63,237 nucleotides of DNA from Deltaproteobacteria bacterium (GCA_023248955.1 JAHFDP010000014.1:1-63237), one strand, 5' to 3'. Shown: positions 1-10,479, numbered from the stretch's first letter. A program made the numbers and translations. The notes: generated by a model not told the origin, from the sequence alone.

Positions 1-57
1 AGTCACAAAAGGGGAGCGCCGTTTTCTTGACGACCGCCCTACTCAAGCTCACTCTTC

Positions 58-768
58 TTGATCGTGGACCAACGCCCGACCCGCCAACTCGCGCTAAGCT
101 TTGACGACACTGACGTTCCCGCGCGGCCGTTCGCTGGCCAGCTCGACAACGCCGCGCTCGAGCTACCCGCGGATCCGAACTGGACCGACGGCCCCATCGC
201 ACCGGCGACACCCGACGCGCATCCCGTCTGGGCCGACGACACGGAGCCCGATACCGATCCCGAGCTCGCACCAATTCACGCCACGCCTCGTCCCGCTGCG
301 GTCGGCGGCTATGCCGTCGCTCCGCTTCGCGCGCGCGCCTTCGCCGGCGCCATCGATGGTGCCCTCACGCTCGGCATCGTGACCGTCAACGCCGTCCTCG
401 CGGCCTGGTCCTTCGGTTTCGCGCGCCTTCAGCCGGCCGCCAGTCACGGCGTCGACTTCATCGCCGATTCCCTCCTTCCCAACCGCTGGTTCGTATTCGG
501 TGCGCTGCTCGCCACAACAGCACTGCTCTTCGCTTACCAATGGCTCTGTGTTGCATTCGCGGGGCGCACCGCCGGGCAGAGGTTGTACGAACTGCGGACC
601 GTGGATCGCGCCGGCAAACCGCTGACTCCGCTCGCCTCCGCCACCCGCGCGCTCGCGCTTTCCGTTTCTATCGGCACGCTGGGTCTCGGCCTGGTGCTGA
701 TGCTCATCGATCGCCGACGGCAAGCGCTGCACGATCTCATCGCCGGTTCGTTCGTTGTGACGGACTGA
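58..768 (+). CDS. RDD family membrane protein
   Basis: The predicted 236-residue protein has an acidic, Pro-rich cytoplasmic N-terminus (about residues 1-85) and then an RDD domain. An Arg-rich entry (RARAFAGAIDGA) leads into a first membrane helix near 95-118. A second helix lies near 145-165, and the chain ends with the helix preceding DRRRQALHDLIAG, a typical RDD ending. RDD proteins are inner-membrane proteins of uncertain role, some implicated in transport. An in-frame stop at 28-30 limits the start to TTG at 58 or GTG at 64; neither has a convincing ribosome site. It is the first of three same-strand genes for envelope proteins. Confidence 0.7.
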   Translation: MIVDQRPTRQLALSFDDTDVPARPFAGQLDNAALELPADPNWTDGPIAPATPDAHPVWADDTEPDTDPELAPIHATPRPAAVGGYAVAPLRARAFAGAIDGALTLGIVTVNAVLAAWSFGFARLQPAASHGVDFIADSLLPNRWFVFGALLATTALLFAYQWLCVAFAGRTAGQRLYELRTVDRAGKPLTPLASATRALALSVSIGTLGLGLVLMLIDRRRQALHDLIAGSFVVTD

Positions 769-826
769 ACAAGCGCCCGCCCGCACCTTGCAAGCCGCAA
801 GCATCGCGCGCTAGAGCTGTGCAGCT

Positions 827-1159
827 ATGGCTTACGACGACGTCAACGAATCGCTGGCCGTTCTGCCGGCGGTCACCAAGCGCGGCGCGGCCATGTTCCT
901 CACCGCCAACGTTTTGGCGTTCGCGCTCTGCGGCGTTGTCTTCGCCTTTTTTTGGTACGGCGATTTCTTGAATGCGATCTTCGCGCCGGCGTGGCGCTGG
1001 CTCGACAGCCACTCTTCCTACACCTCGGCTGCGGCCATCTCGCCGATCCCCGCGGCAGCATTGGTCGGTTACGGCTACATGCGCCGCGCCATGAAGCGAC
1101 GTCAGCGCGAAAAAGAGGAAGCCATGCTCGCCGTGCAGGAGCCCGCCGCGGACGCGTGA
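827..1159 (+). CDS. Small two-helix membrane protein, unknown function
   Basis: The 110-residue product has two hydrophobic segments (about residues 20-42 and 65-82) and a highly charged tail (RRAMKRRQREKEEA) likely to be cytoplasmic. No family is recognised. Its TGA stop overlaps the GTG start of the next gene by 4 bp, which indicates translational coupling and supports it as a real gene. Confidence 0.6.
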   Translation: MAYDDVNESLAVLPAVTKRGAAMFLTANVLAFALCGVVFAFFWYGDFLNAIFAPAWRWLDSHSSYTSAAAISPIPAAALVGYGYMRRAMKRRQREKEEAMLAVQEPAADA

Positions 1160-2232
1160 TCGCCGCGATCGCCGTCGCGCTTCTGTCGATTCCAGCGGCA
1201 GCCTCGCCCGCACAACAAGTGCCGGCCAATGCCGATGGTGCATTGCTGGCGCCCAAGCTGGGCGCGGCCGTGCGCGATCTGCGCGCCATTCTGCTGAGCC
1301 TCGGACCACGCTTGCCGGGCCTCGCACCTACCCCGGTAGGTCACGATTTGGCGCAGCGATTCGGGGCTGATCTGCTCGATGACGCGGAGCTCTCCGCGGC
1401 AGGCATTGATCTCGACGGTGCGGCGGCTGCGTATGGATTCGAGGGCGCCGTGATCGTGACGTTGCCGCTCGACAACCCGAAAGCCGCGGCGGCGCACTGG
1501 TCGGCGTGGAAGCGCGTCGACCCGAAAAAACACTTTTTCGTAATCGTCAAAAATCGTCTGCTGGTTGGTGGCAACAAAATGGCGTCTCTGCGTTCCGCGA
1601 CCACCACGCTCGAAAAAGATCGCCGCTACCATGCAGCGAGCGCGGGTGCGGGAGACGCATCGCTTTTTTTCTTCGCACCTACCGCGCGATCGTCGCCGGT
1701 CAGCGCGATCTTCGCGGCGCTTCATCCGTCGGAGCACGGCCTTCATGCCGAAGGTCGATTCGTTGCGGCCAATACACGCGAACCACTATTCGCGAACGCG
1801 CAGGCTCCGTCTTGGAAGCCGCCGGCGCAGAGTCTCGCCACGCTGCAAGCCGCACTGGGCGTGGGCGGCGCACGGATCTTGAATCAACTTTTGGCGCGGC
1901 AATTTCTCTTCGACGTTCCGCCACTCAAAGGTGGTGACGTTGCGCTGTCGGTCGGCGGCCTGCGTGGAAAAGTCGTTCAAGCACCCGCCGCGGATCTGAA
2001 AACCAGCGACACCGGACCGGCTTTGTCGCTTCGTCTAGATCCCGCGAAGGTCCTCGGTGCGCTCGATCCGCTCTCTCCGCTCGATGCCTTTCGAGACGAT
2101 CGCGCAGCCGCGCTGGTGGCGTTCAAGCTGGCCGCGTCGCCGCTTTTGCGCGCGATGGGACCGATCACGCTCACGAGCGAGCGCGACGCCGCGAACGCCA
2201 CTTTCGTGTTGGATATTCCACTCGCCCCATAG
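1156..2232 (+). CDS. Exported protein, unknown (DUF3352-like character)
   Basis: The start is placed at GTG 1156, inside a GTGA overlap with the preceding stop. This gives 358 residues opening with a signal peptide (MIAAIAVALLSIPAAASPA, then QQVP). The mature part alternates hydrophobic strands and amphipathic segments, and reads like the periplasmic DUF3352-type proteins of myxobacteria (phrases such as VIVTLPLDNPKAAAAHW and LSLRLDPAKVLGAL). That resemblance is an impression from memory, not a search result. No catalytic motif was seen. It probably acts in the periplasm, co-expressed with the small membrane protein upstream. Confidence 0.6.
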   Translation: MIAAIAVALLSIPAAASPAQQVPANADGALLAPKLGAAVRDLRAILLSLGPRLPGLAPTPVGHDLAQRFGADLLDDAELSAAGIDLDGAAAAYGFEGAVIVTLPLDNPKAAAAHWSAWKRVDPKKHFFVIVKNRLLVGGNKMASLRSATTTLEKDRRYHAASAGAGDASLFFFAPTARSSPVSAIFAALHPSEHGLHAEGRFVAANTREPLFANAQAPSWKPPAQSLATLQAALGVGGARILNQLLARQFLFDVPPLKGGDVALSVGGLRGKVVQAPAADLKTSDTGPALSLRLDPAKVLGALDPLSPLDAFRDDRAAALVAFKLAASPLLRAMGPITLTSERDAANATFVLDIPLAP

Positions 2233-2344
2233 AGGGCATGGAGCATCGAGGCGTGATTGGTACGTGTGTGCTCCTACTTCCAATAAAAAGTGACGTTCTT
2301 TCGCGGACCCGATCCTGGCATGCGTCCTGCTTATTTCGGGGCGC

Positions 2345-2986
2345 ATGAAACTCCTCTGCGCAACGCTCATCGCTTTCGCCGCTTGTGGTGGTGCTGTTTC
2401 GAACAGCGAGTCATCGGCAATGGATGCTCAGAAATCGCTGACAGGCGTTCCTTTCTCAACATTTGATTGGCGGGCAAGCACAAAAACCGCGTTTCACAAG
2501 GCGGTACGATTTGGCGAAGCACCCGAGCTCCTCCTCATCATCGGAAATCGAGATTCCACCACGCGCTCTCCGAACACTTATCGCTGGTATTGGGAGTTCC
2601 GTGTTCACAACGAATTTGGCGTCACCGTCGCCGTCCAGGTACGCGAAACCCGCAATGGCTTTTCCGCGCGAAGCCGCGTGCCCAGCGACAACGACCCCAA
2701 CTCGGCATGGCTCAGAGAAGCACTCGGAATCGACGCGACCACTTTTGAAGCGGGGTCTTTTCCCTGGAGCAATGAACAAACCGATCCGGTTGATCAGGAC
2801 GAGGAGTCGAGGAGCGAAACCGCACAATCCTATGACCTCTATTACAACGCTCCGGACGAAGCCTGGCATTGGGGCAAAGCCAACATCGAAAATCCGTGCG
2901 TCCATTCTTTTTGGAATGGCCCGGGCGAAATCGATCAGGGAATCCAGTTGAATGTTTACGCGGCGACCAAGGCCGCCTGCGACTAA
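2345..2986 (+). CDS. Predicted lipoprotein, unknown function
   Basis: The 213-residue product begins MKLLCATLIAFAACGG, a short signal peptide with a lipobox-like FAAC, so Cys14 should be lipidated. The rest is soluble and acidic, with one Trp-rich central strand region (YRWYWEFRVHNEFG) and a Cys pair near the C-terminus (NPCVHSF and AACD). No family is recognised. It stands alone, with about 110 bp upstream and 39 bp before the carboxylase operon. Confidence 0.55.
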   Translation: MKLLCATLIAFAACGGAVSNSESSAMDAQKSLTGVPFSTFDWRASTKTAFHKAVRFGEAPELLLIIGNRDSTTRSPNTYRWYWEFRVHNEFGVTVAVQVRETRNGFSARSRVPSDNDPNSAWLREALGIDATTFEAGSFPWSNEQTDPVDQDEESRSETAQSYDLYYNAPDEAWHWGKANIENPCVHSFWNGPGEIDQGIQLNVYAATKAACD

Positions 2987-3025
2987 CGTTCCTCTGGGCT
3001 CGTAACTGCGCTAAAAAAGCGCACC

Positions 3026-4612
3026 ATGCCCGACGAAAAACGTTCCGACGCCGACCCGCGGCGCGCTCGGCTCGATACACTCAATACACGCGCACTGGAG
3101 GGCGGCGGCGCCGTGCGCATCGCCAAGCAGCACGAAGCAGGCAAGCTCACGGCGCGTGAGCGCATCGATCTCTTGCTCGATCCCGGATCCTTCCTCGAGT
3201 TGGATCGCTTCAAGACGCACCGCTGCACCGACTTCGACATGGCCGACAAGAAGACGCTCGGCGACGGCGTGGTGACTGGGCACGGGCTCGTCGACGGGCG
3301 GCAGGTTTTCGTGTTCGCCCAAGACTTCACCGTCTTCGGCGGATCGCTCTCCGGCGCCTACTCCGAAAAAATTTGCAAGGTGATGGATCTCGCACTCGAG
3401 ACGGGCTGCCCGGTGATCGGCCTCAACGACTCCGGCGGCGCCCGCATTCAAGAGGGCGTGCAGAGTCTCGCTGGGTACGCGGATATTTTTCTGCGCAACA
3501 CGTTGGCGTCCGGCGTGGTGCCGCAGATTTCCGCCATCCTTGGCCCCTGCGCGGGCGGCGCGGTCTACTCGCCGGCCATCACGGATTTCATCGTGATGGC
3601 CAAAGACACCAGCTACATGTTCATCACCGGGCCCGACGTGATTCGCACGGTAACGCACGAAGAGGTCACTAAAGAAGATCTCGGCGGCGCGCTTTCGCAC
3701 AACTCGAAATCGGGCGTGGCGCACTTTGCGGCCGAAGACGAAGCGGGCGCGATTCATCTGGTGCGTGAACTGCTGAGCTTTCTGCCGTCGAACAACCTCG
3801 AAGATCCACCGCTGGCGCCGACGCACGACGATTCCGCGCGACAGGATCCCGCGCTCAAAACGATCGTCCCCGATTCGCCGAACAAGCCGTACGACATCAA
3901 AGGTGTCATTCGCGCGGTGGTGGATGACGGCCATTTTCTCGAGGTGCACGAACACTTCGCGAAGAACATCGTCATCGGCTTCGCGCGACTCGGCGGGCGA
4001 TCGGTGGGAATCGTGGCCAACCAACCCGCGGTGCTGGCTGGCTGTCTTGACATTAACGCAAGTGTGAAAGCCGCGCGTTTTGTGCGTGCTTGCGACTGTT
4101 TCAACGTGCCGCTCATTACGTTCGTGGACGTGCCGGGATTTTTGCCGGGCACCGCGCAGGAGTGGGGCGGCATCATCACGCATGGCGCGAAGCTGCTCTA
4201 TGCGTTCGCGGAAGCGACCGTGCCGAAGGTCACCGTGATCACGCGCAAAGCGTACGGCGGTGCGTACGACGTGATGGCCTCCAAGCACATTCGCGCGGAT
4301 CTGAATTACGCTTGGCCCACGGCGGAGATTGCGGTGATGGGGCCCGAGGGCGCGGTCAACATCGTGTTTCGCAAAGAGCTTGATGAACGCGTGAAGGCGG
4401 GCGGGCCAGGGAGTGAGGCGGCGGCGCGCGCGGAGTTGGTGGAGCGGTACCGCGAGACGTTTGCGAATCCCTACAAGGCAGCGGAGCTTGGGTACATCGA
4501 CGAGGTGATCAAGCCGGAGGAGACGCGGCCGCGGCTGATTCGATCGCTCGAGGTGCTGAAGAATAAGCGGCAGAAGAATCCGGCAAGAAAGCACGGGAAC
4601 ATTCCGCTGTGA
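3026..4612 (+). CDS. pccB: Acyl-CoA (propionyl-CoA) carboxylase, carboxyltransferase subunit
   Basis: The 528-residue protein has the family's usual length and both crotonase-fold halves. SGGARIQEG (residues 137-144) and [12 protein letters not shown] (173-184) form the N-terminal oxyanion region; [22 protein letters not shown] (370-391) and [13 protein letters not shown] (409-421) form the C-terminal one. It transfers the carboxyl group from carboxybiotin to the acyl-CoA. Asp415 in GGAYDVM corresponds to the position (Asp422 in Streptomyces PccB) associated with short-chain, propionyl-type substrates, so propionyl- or acetyl-CoA is the likely substrate. The stop overlaps the biotin carboxylase GTG start by 4 bp. 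In myxobacteria this chemistry supplies methylmalonyl-CoA or malonyl-CoA. Confidence 0.93.
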   Translation: MPDEKRSDADPRRARLDTLNTRALEGGGAVRIAKQHEAGKLTARERIDLLLDPGSFLELDRFKTHRCTDFDMADKKTLGDGVVTGHGLVDGRQVFVFAQDFTVFGGSLSGAYSEKICKVMDLALETGCPVIGLNDSGGARIQEGVQSLAGYADIFLRNTLASGVVPQISAILGPCAGGAVYSPAITDFIVMAKDTSYMFITGPDVIRTVTHEEVTKEDLGGALSHNSKSGVAHFAAEDEAGAIHLVRELLSFLPSNNLEDPPLAPTHDDSARQDPALKTIVPDSPNKPYDIKGVIRAVVDDGHFLEVHEHFAKNIVIGFARLGGRSVGIVANQPAVLAGCLDINASVKAARFVRACDCFNVPLITFVDVPGFLPGTAQEWGGIITHGAKLLYAFAEATVPKVTVITRKAYGGAYDVMASKHIRADLNYAWPTAEIAVMGPEGAVNIVFRKELDERVKAGGPGSEAAARAELVERYRETFANPYKAAELGYIDEVIKPEETRPRLIRSLEVLKNKRQKNPARKHGNIPL

Positions 4613-6111
4613 AAAAAATTCTTATCGCCAACCGTGGCGAAATCGCGGTTCGTGTCATGCGCACATGTCGCGAAATGGGCATTGCCACCGTCGCGGTCTA
4701 TTCCGATGCCGATCGCGCGGCGCTGCATGTGCGCTACGCCGACGAGGCCGTGCGGCTCGGACCGGCGCCGTCACGTGAGAGCTACCTCGTCATCGAGCGC
4801 GTGATCGATGCGGCCCAACAATGCGGCGCCGATGCGATTCATCCTGGATACGGTTTCCTCTCGGAGAAGGCGGAATTCGCGCGCGCGTGCGCCGACGCGA
4901 AGATCACGTTCATCGGTCCGCCGGCTTCCGCCATGGAAGAGATGGGCGAAAAGACCCGGGCACGGCGCGCCATGCAGGGCGCGGGTGTACCGGTTGTACC
5001 CGGAACACTGGAGCCGATCGCCGATCCCGATGCCGCCGCGGCGAAGGCCAAGGAGATCGGCTATCCGGTGATGCTCAAAGCCGCAGCGGGCGGCGGCGGA
5101 AAGGGAATGCGGCTCGTCACGCGCGCGGAGGATTTCGCGGCGGCGTTTCGCGGCGCAACCGGTGAAGCCACCAGCGCGTTTGGCGATGGCCGCGTCTACC
5201 TCGAGCGAGCTGTATTGCAACCGCGCCACATTGAAATACAGGTCTTCGCCGACCAGCATGGGCGCTGCATTCACCTCGGTGAACGCGAGTGCAGCGTGCA
5301 GCGGCGGCACCAGAAAGTGATTGAGGAGACGCCCTCTCCGATCGTCGACGCGGCCATGCGCGCGGCCATGGGTGCGGTCGCGGTAAAGGGCGCGCTGGCG
5401 GTTGGTTACGTCGGTGCGGGGACGTTCGAATTTCTGGTCGATGCGCAACGCAACTTTTATTTCCTGGAGATGAACACACGTTTGCAGGTCGAACATCCGG
5501 TGACAGAGTGGGTGACAGGTCTCGATCTCGTGGCTTGGCAAATTTGCGTGGCCCGTGGCGAGCCGCTTCCGCTCGCACAGAATCAAGTCGCCGCACGCGG
5601 CCACGCCATCGAGGCGCGGCTCTACGCGGAAAATCCCGCCAAAAATTTCATGCCGTCGCCGGGTCGCGTCGAGGATCTCCGCTTGGCAAGCGGCCCCGGC
5701 GTGCGCAACGACTTCGGCGTCTACGCGGGCGCTGAAGTGCCCGTCTACTACGATCCGATGATCGGGAAACTTTCGGTGTGGGCCCAAACGCGGCAGCAAG
5801 CGATCGCGCGGCTGCAACGCGCGCTGCGCGAAACGCTGGTGCGCGGCATCACCACCAACGCGCGTTACCTTCACACGGTGCTTCGTCTGCAAGAATTCAC
5901 CGAGGGCAATTACGACACGAGCCTCCTTATCCACGCGGCCGATCGCTTGAAGGAAACGCAGTCCGACGATCTGCGCGAAGTGGCGCTGCTGGCGGCCGCA
6001 GTGCATCAACATCAACGCGATGAAACGCGCGCCGCCGAGATGACCGCGGGTCAAAGCGCAGCGCAAAGTGGCGGCGTTTCACCTTGGCGCCAAGCCGCGA
6101 GGCCGCAATGA
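4609..6111 (+). CDS. Biotin carboxylase subunit of acyl-CoA carboxylase
   Basis: The 500-residue ATP-grasp enzyme carboxylates biotin using ATP and bicarbonate. It opens with the conserved [14 protein letters not shown]. The Gly-rich ATP loop GGGGKGMR lies at 161-168, [15 protein letters not shown] at 226-240 and the catalytic [14 protein letters not shown] at 287-300, followed by the C-terminal domain. It lacks a fused biotinyl domain, which is encoded by the next gene. It starts at GTG in a GTGA overlap with the carboxyltransferase stop and ends in an ATGA overlap with the carrier gene, so the three proteins are made together. Confidence 0.93.
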   Translation: MKKILIANRGEIAVRVMRTCREMGIATVAVYSDADRAALHVRYADEAVRLGPAPSRESYLVIERVIDAAQQCGADAIHPGYGFLSEKAEFARACADAKITFIGPPASAMEEMGEKTRARRAMQGAGVPVVPGTLEPIADPDAAAAKAKEIGYPVMLKAAAGGGGKGMRLVTRAEDFAAAFRGATGEATSAFGDGRVYLERAVLQPRHIEIQVFADQHGRCIHLGERECSVQRRHQKVIEETPSPIVDAAMRAAMGAVAVKGALAVGYVGAGTFEFLVDAQRNFYFLEMNTRLQVEHPVTEWVTGLDLVAWQICVARGEPLPLAQNQVAARGHAIEARLYAENPAKNFMPSPGRVEDLRLASGPGVRNDFGVYAGAEVPVYYDPMIGKLSVWAQTRQQAIARLQRALRETLVRGITTNARYLHTVLRLQEFTEGNYDTSLLIHAADRLKETQSDDLREVALLAAAVHQHQRDETRAAEMTAGQSAAQSGGVSPWRQAARPQ

Positions 6112-6626
6112 CACGCTCCTACGTCACAACGCTCGATGGAAAAGAACGCACCGTCGAGGTGGAGCAGCTCGACGGCGATCGCTACCGCGTGACGGTCGAC
6201 GGTGTGTCTACCGAGGTAGACGCGCTCGCTGTCGAACCGGCCACGCTCTCGTTGCGCGAAAAAACGCGCGTGCGCGAAGTGGAAATCGAACGCATCAACA
6301 ATTCCGCAGCGGTTCGCGTGATGGTAGGCGGCGAAGTTTTCACGCTCGATCTCCTCGACGAACGACGTCGTCGTCTGGCCGCCGCGCGCGGCACGTTCAA
6401 AACGTCGGGGCCGCAGACGGTACTGGCGCCGATGCCCGGAAAGATCGTGCGCGTGTTGGTCAAAGCCGGAACGGCGGTCACCGAAGGCCAGGGGCTCATC
6501 GTGGTGGAGGCGATGAAGATGGAAAACGAATTGCGCGCCGCGCACGCCGGAAAGGTGAAGGAGATCTTCGTCAAAGAAGGTCAAGCCATCGAGGGCGGCG
6601 CGAAGCTGATGCTCGTGGAAAGCTGA
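6108..6626 (+). CDS. Biotin carrier protein of acyl-CoA carboxylase
   Basis: The start chosen is ATG 6108 (MTRSYVTTL), inside the ATGA overlap, giving 172 residues. The C-terminal half is a biotinyl-lipoyl domain with VVEAMKMEN, where Lys137 should carry biotin. The N-terminal 90 residues form the beta-rich scaffold seen in propionyl-CoA carboxylase alpha chains, where it contacts the partner subunits. A separate carrier next to PccB and biotin carboxylase is a known arrangement in delta-proteobacterial lineages. Confidence 0.9.
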   Translation: MTRSYVTTLDGKERTVEVEQLDGDRYRVTVDGVSTEVDALAVEPATLSLREKTRVREVEIERINNSAAVRVMVGGEVFTLDLLDERRRRLAAARGTFKTSGPQTVLAPMPGKIVRVLVKAGTAVTEGQGLIVVEAMKMENELRAAHAGKVKEIFVKEGQAIEGGAKLMLVES

Positions 6627-6629
6627 TCC

Positions 6630-7748
6630 TCACACCAGCGTTTCGAGTAGGCGCAGCACGGGCGCGACGCGGATTCCTTCGGGCGTCTGGTAGTCCTGTT
6701 TACCCATCATGCAAACTTGCCACGCCGCCGTTTTCGGAAATCGCGCGTAGAGATACCGGAGGTTCTTGTCGACCTGCGTCTCGGCCCACTTCGCTTCCAC
6801 CAACATGATCGGTCGTCGATTCTCCGTGATGACGAAATCAACCTCGCGTCCGTCCGTGTCGCGAAAATAAGCCAGATCCACATCGCGACCGTGCGCATCC
6901 TGTTCGAAATGAACCCACTTGAGTAGGTGGCTCGCCACCATGTTTTCGAAGCGTTGCGCCTCGCTCGGAACGAGGCTCCAATCAAAATGGTAGTGCTTCT
7001 GTTCCTTTTTCACCGCGCGCAAACGTGAAGCGCCGATCGGCGGAAGACGAAAAATGGCGTAGAGCCGCTCGTAGATCCGGAGCCAATTCGCTACCGTTTT
7101 GTGGCTGACTTGAAGATCCTCTCGAAGAGCATTGATCGAAAGTGGCGAGCCGACCAATTCGGGTAACCGAAGCATGAGCAGTTCTAGATTGCCCAAATCC
7201 TGGACCTGCTCAACGCTGGTCACCTCTTCGCGCACGAGTCGGTTCCGATATTCACGTGACCAGCGCCGCGCCTCGGTTTCCGAACCTCCGAAGAACGGCT
7301 CCGGAAATCCGCCCAGGGTGAGCAACGCGCGCAGATCCGCCGCCGTTTTTACGCCCAGCTCTGCAGCGGAGAGTGGGTGTAGGCGCAGCAGGTGATAGCG
7401 ACCCTGCAAGGAGTCTCCGCCAAACCGATAGAAATCGAGCCTCGCGCTTCCGGTGACCAGGATGCGTTGATTCGCCCGGCGCCCGTCGTAGAGACCTTTG
7501 AGACAATTTCGCCAGCTCCGGTACTTGTGGATCTCATCGAAAACCCAGAGACTCCCCGCAGGAAGTTTTCGTTTCAGGATGCGCGCGCGGTCTTCGGCGA
7601 CATCCCAATTCAGATAGCCGCCGCTTCCACCGGGCAGCGCACGCGCCAGCGTCGTTTTTCCCACCTGACGCGCGCCACAGAGCAAGACCATCTTTCGCTC
7701 GAGATCTTGCAGGAGATGTGGCCGAAGGTATCGAGACTCCAAATCCAT
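6630..7748 (-). CDS. AAA ATPase with DUF4143 C-terminal domain
   Basis: The 372-residue protein has an N-terminal AAA_14 ATPase with Walker A GARQVGKTT near residue 26, a Walker B-like WVFDEIHKYRSW and sensor VTGSARLDFY. The C-terminal DUF4143 domain carries the nuclease-like signature DVDLAYFRDTDGREVDFVI...MLVEAKWA. Such ATPases are common accessory genes of unclear function, sometimes near toxin-antitoxin loci. TTG 7751 is also possible, but ATG 7748 is preferred. The upstream 90 bp is AT-richer than its surroundings. It converges on the carrier gene with a 3-bp gap. A fragment of a second family member lies at 57935-58198. Confidence 0.85.
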   Translation of the reverse strand: MDLESRYLRPHLLQDLERKMVLLCGARQVGKTTLARALPGGSGGYLNWDVAEDRARILKRKLPAGSLWVFDEIHKYRSWRNCLKGLYDGRRANQRILVTGSARLDFYRFGGDSLQGRYHLLRLHPLSAAELGVKTAADLRALLTLGGFPEPFFGGSETEARRWSREYRNRLVREEVTSVEQVQDLGNLELLMLRLPELVGSPLSINALREDLQVSHKTVANWLRIYERLYAIFRLPPIGASRLRAVKKEQKHYHFDWSLVPSEAQRFENMVASHLLKWVHFEQDAHGRDVDLAYFRDTDGREVDFVITENRRPIMLVEAKWAETQVDKNLRYLYARFPKTAAWQVCMMGKQDYQTPEGIRVAPVLRLLETLV

Positions 7749-7839
7749 CAAAGGACGGTATTTGTTTTTTTACCACCTGTCAAAAATACAAGTGAGTATT
7801 TTCGATAGGTGTCCAAAACACTAACAATCCAAATTTCCG

Positions 7840-9711
7840 CTACAGAATGTCCGCGCCGATACCTTCCGAAAGCTGATCCACGTCCAGCACAAACACCGGA
7901 CGGCCGCTGCCGAGAATGGTCACGCCCGCAAGCCCAGGAAGCCGATCCAGCAGCCGCGGCAACGGCCGCAGCAACGTCTCCTCGTAGCCACCCAAACGAT
8001 CGACGAGCAATGCCGCGCGGCGTTCTCCCGACTCCACCACCACCAAAAGCCGCGGACCGATCGCGGCGCGCCGCGGCCAGCCGAGCAGTTCGCCAAGCGA
8101 TGCCACCGGAACTCGCGCACCGGCCAGCGGCAAGAAGCGCGGCACAAATCCTTCACCACTGAGCGCCGAGAGATTTGCTTCCGTGGCAAACGCAACCGAC
8201 GACAGCGGTAAACCAAAAACTTCGTCGTTCACACCGACGAGCAAGAGACTGGTTACCGACACAGCAAGCGGCAATCTAAGCGACACGCTCGTCCCGCGGC
8301 GAGGCGTACTCGCAATTTCGATGGCGCCTCCGAGCGCCTCCGTTTGCGTGCGCACCGCGTCGAGACCAATCCCGCGCCCCGAGAGATCGTCCGCCGTCGT
8401 GCGAGTGGAGACTCCCGGCAAAAGACTCAGCCGCGCGGACTCTTCTTCGCTCATGGCTGCTGCACGATCGGTCGTCAACAGGCCGCGCTCCACGGCTTTG
8501 GCACGCAGCGCCGGAAGATCAAGGCCGCGGCCGTCGTCGGCCAGCGTCACCAGCATACGGCCACGTTCTCGTCTTACCTTAAGAGTAAGACGAGCAGGGT
8601 TGGATTTTCCGAGCGCCACACGCTCCTCGGCCGGCTCGATGCCATGATCGATGGCGTTGCGCACCAAATGGCCCAGCGGTTCCGCCAGCCGATCGAGCAG
8701 TGCGCGGTCCGCTTCCAGTTCGCCGCCTTCGATCACCAACTCGCAGGGACGATCGAGCCGCGCGGACAGATCACGCACCGCGCGCTCGAGCCGATCTACG
8801 ATAACCGCGAACGGCGTGAGCCGTGCCGTGAGCAGCGACCCGTGCGCCTGCCGCGCCAGCGCCGCCACGCGATCGAGCCCGCGATCGATCACGCCGTTGG
8901 GCGCCTCGCGCACCGCCTCGCGCAACCTCGCCACCTGCGCGAGTATCTCCGCCGTCACTTGTTGGACCGAATCGAGCGCGTCGGCGCGGACGTGCAGCGT
9001 TCGCTCCACCGCGGGCTGATTCGTTTCGACCGACGCGGTAACGTGTTCAATGTCAGCCACGCGAAAAATGGATTCGCGAATCTGCTCCGAAGGCGAAGCA
9101 GACCGCAGCACGGCGCGAATGCGTCCAACATTGTCGGGTCCGGAGAAGGAAACCAGGCTTCCGTGCGCGGCAAGTTTCTTCTTCACCAAGAGCCCGCGTG
9201 CTTGCGGATAGCGCGTACCGGCACGCAGCTCGATGGTGAGCGTGACTGCGCTAGCGTCGACTGGCACCGCGCCATTTCCCGCGGGATCCAGATCGAACGC
9301 TTCCGGCTGCGGCGGTCGATCTTCCGGCGCCTGCATGGGAGCGGCTGCACTCAACTTCGCGGCGAGAACACTCTGCAACGCCGGCGTTTCTCGGCGCGCC
9401 ACCGCGGCCACCAACTGCGCCAGCACGTCGCTCGCCTGCAGCAGCAAATCGGTCTGGTCCCTTTTGAGCACGCCACTTTTCTGCGCCGCGACGATGAGAA
9501 ATTCCGCCGCGTGCGCCAGCTCCACGATCGCTGAAAAACCCATCGCCGCCGCCGAAGACTTCACCGTGTGCACCGGCCGCATCAGCGCAAAGAACGCGTC
9601 CGACGACGGCGCCGCCACGCGCTCGAGATCCAGGATCGCTCGATGGAACGCGGCCAAGAGGCCGTTCGCTTCGTCGACAAACAGCGTCAGATAGCGATCC
9701 GCACGTTGCAT
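7840..9711 (-). CDS. cheA: CheA-type chemosensory histidine kinase
   Basis: The 623-residue kinase has an N-terminal Hpt domain with phospho-acceptor His48 in RPVHTVKSSAAAMGF, then a variable linker. A dimerisation region and HATPase domain follow (N box LVRNAIDHGIEPAEER, G1 DDGRGLD, G2 LSGRGIGLDAV), and the C-terminus is a CheW-like domain from about residue 490. No clear CheY-binding P2 domain was recognised in the linker. It is the last gene of the mcp-cheW-cheY-cheA operon, 10 bp after cheY. It should phosphorylate the CheY encoded next to it, with its activity controlled by the adjacent receptor through CheW. Confidence 0.9.
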   Translation of the reverse strand: MQRADRYLTLFVDEANGLLAAFHRAILDLERVAAPSSDAFFALMRPVHTVKSSAAAMGFSAIVELAHAAEFLIVAAQKSGVLKRDQTDLLLQASDVLAQLVAAVARRETPALQSVLAAKLSAAAPMQAPEDRPPQPEAFDLDPAGNGAVPVDASAVTLTIELRAGTRYPQARGLLVKKKLAAHGSLVSFSGPDNVGRIRAVLRSASPSEQIRESIFRVADIEHVTASVETNQPAVERTLHVRADALDSVQQVTAEILAQVARLREAVREAPNGVIDRGLDRVAALARQAHGSLLTARLTPFAVIVDRLERAVRDLSARLDRPCELVIEGGELEADRALLDRLAEPLGHLVRNAIDHGIEPAEERVALGKSNPARLTLKVRRERGRMLVTLADDGRGLDLPALRAKAVERGLLTTDRAAAMSEEESARLSLLPGVSTRTTADDLSGRGIGLDAVRTQTEALGGAIEIASTPRRGTSVSLRLPLAVSVTSLLLVGVNDEVFGLPLSSVAFATEANLSALSGEGFVPRFLPLAGARVPVASLGELLGWPRRAAIGPRLLVVVESGERRAALLVDRLGGYEETLLRPLPRLLDRLPGLAGVTILGSGRPVFVLDVDQLSEGIGADIL

Positions 9712-9721
9712 TACATTTGCG

Positions 9722-10120
9722 TTACTTTGTAATACCGAGCAAATTACGCGCGACCTTCAGCACTTCGTCCTGCCGAAATTGCTTGAAGTCCTTCACGATG
9801 AAATCCGTAGCCCCAGCTTCGATGGCCTCCATCGCCAACGTCTCCTGACCGAGGGCGGAGCACATCACCACGATCGCGTCGGGATGTTCGCGGCAGATGT
9901 CGCGCGTGGCCTCGATGCCGCTCTTCAATGGCATCACGATGTCCATGGTAACGAGGTCGGGCCGCAGCGCGCGAAACATCTCTACCGCTTCAACGCCGTT
10001 GGTGGCCTCGCCCACCACATCGAGGCCACCCGCGGTGAGAATATCGCGCAACTGCTGCCGCATGAAGATGGCGTCGTCGACGATCAAGACGCGTTTGCCC
10101 AAAGCACTTTCTCCCATCAT
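9722..10120 (-). CDS. cheY: CheY-like response regulator
   Basis: The 132-residue protein is a single receiver domain: acidic pair Asp15/Asp16 (VLIVDDAIF), phospho-acceptor Asp60 (VTMDIVMP), Ser88 (VMCSALGQ) and Lys110 (FIVKDFKQF). It has no output domain, so it acts by protein contact. The ATG start at 10120 overlaps the cheW stop by 4 bp; a second ATG lies directly after it at 10117. Confidence 0.9.
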   Translation of the reverse strand: MMGESALGKRVLIVDDAIFMRQQLRDILTAGGLDVVGEATNGVEAVEMFRALRPDLVTMDIVMPLKSGIEATRDICREHPDAIVVMCSALGQETLAMEAIEAGATDFIVKDFKQFRQDEVLKVARNLLGITK

Positions 10121-10479
10121 GGATTCGGAACCAGTGCCACCATCAACTCCTCCAGACGTTCCGGATCGAGGACGGTAACATCCGCGCTCCCCGGGAGCTC
10201 GCTCAATTCCACTTGCGCGCTCACGCACAGCGCCAGATCGCCCGCGCCGCGCGCCAACACGATCAGCTTGTCGCCAGCGCCTGCTGTGCGCGGGGCAGCA
10301 CCTACCAGCGGTCCGAGATCGACCACCGTCACGACGCGGCCATGCAGGTTGGTCACGCCATGAATGGCCGGCGGCGCGCGCGGGACGCGACAAAGCGTTT
10401 CGAAGTCGGCCACCTCGAGCACCGCGGACAACGGCAACGCGTAGGCCTTGTTGCAACTCGTCCAAAAGAGATGCGTCAT
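10117..10479 (-). CDS. cheW: CheW-like coupling protein
   Basis: The 120-residue CheW domain protein ([43 protein letters not shown]) links the receptor to CheA. It is slightly shorter than E. coli CheW (167 residues). Its start overlaps the receptor stop and its stop overlaps the cheY start, each by 4 bp. Confidence 0.87.
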   Translation of the reverse strand: MTHLFWTSCNKAYALPLSAVLEVADFETLCRVPRAPPAIHGVTNLHGRVVTVVDLGPLVGAAPRTAGAGDKLIVLARGAGDLALCVSAQVELSELPGSADVTVLDPERLEELMVALVPNP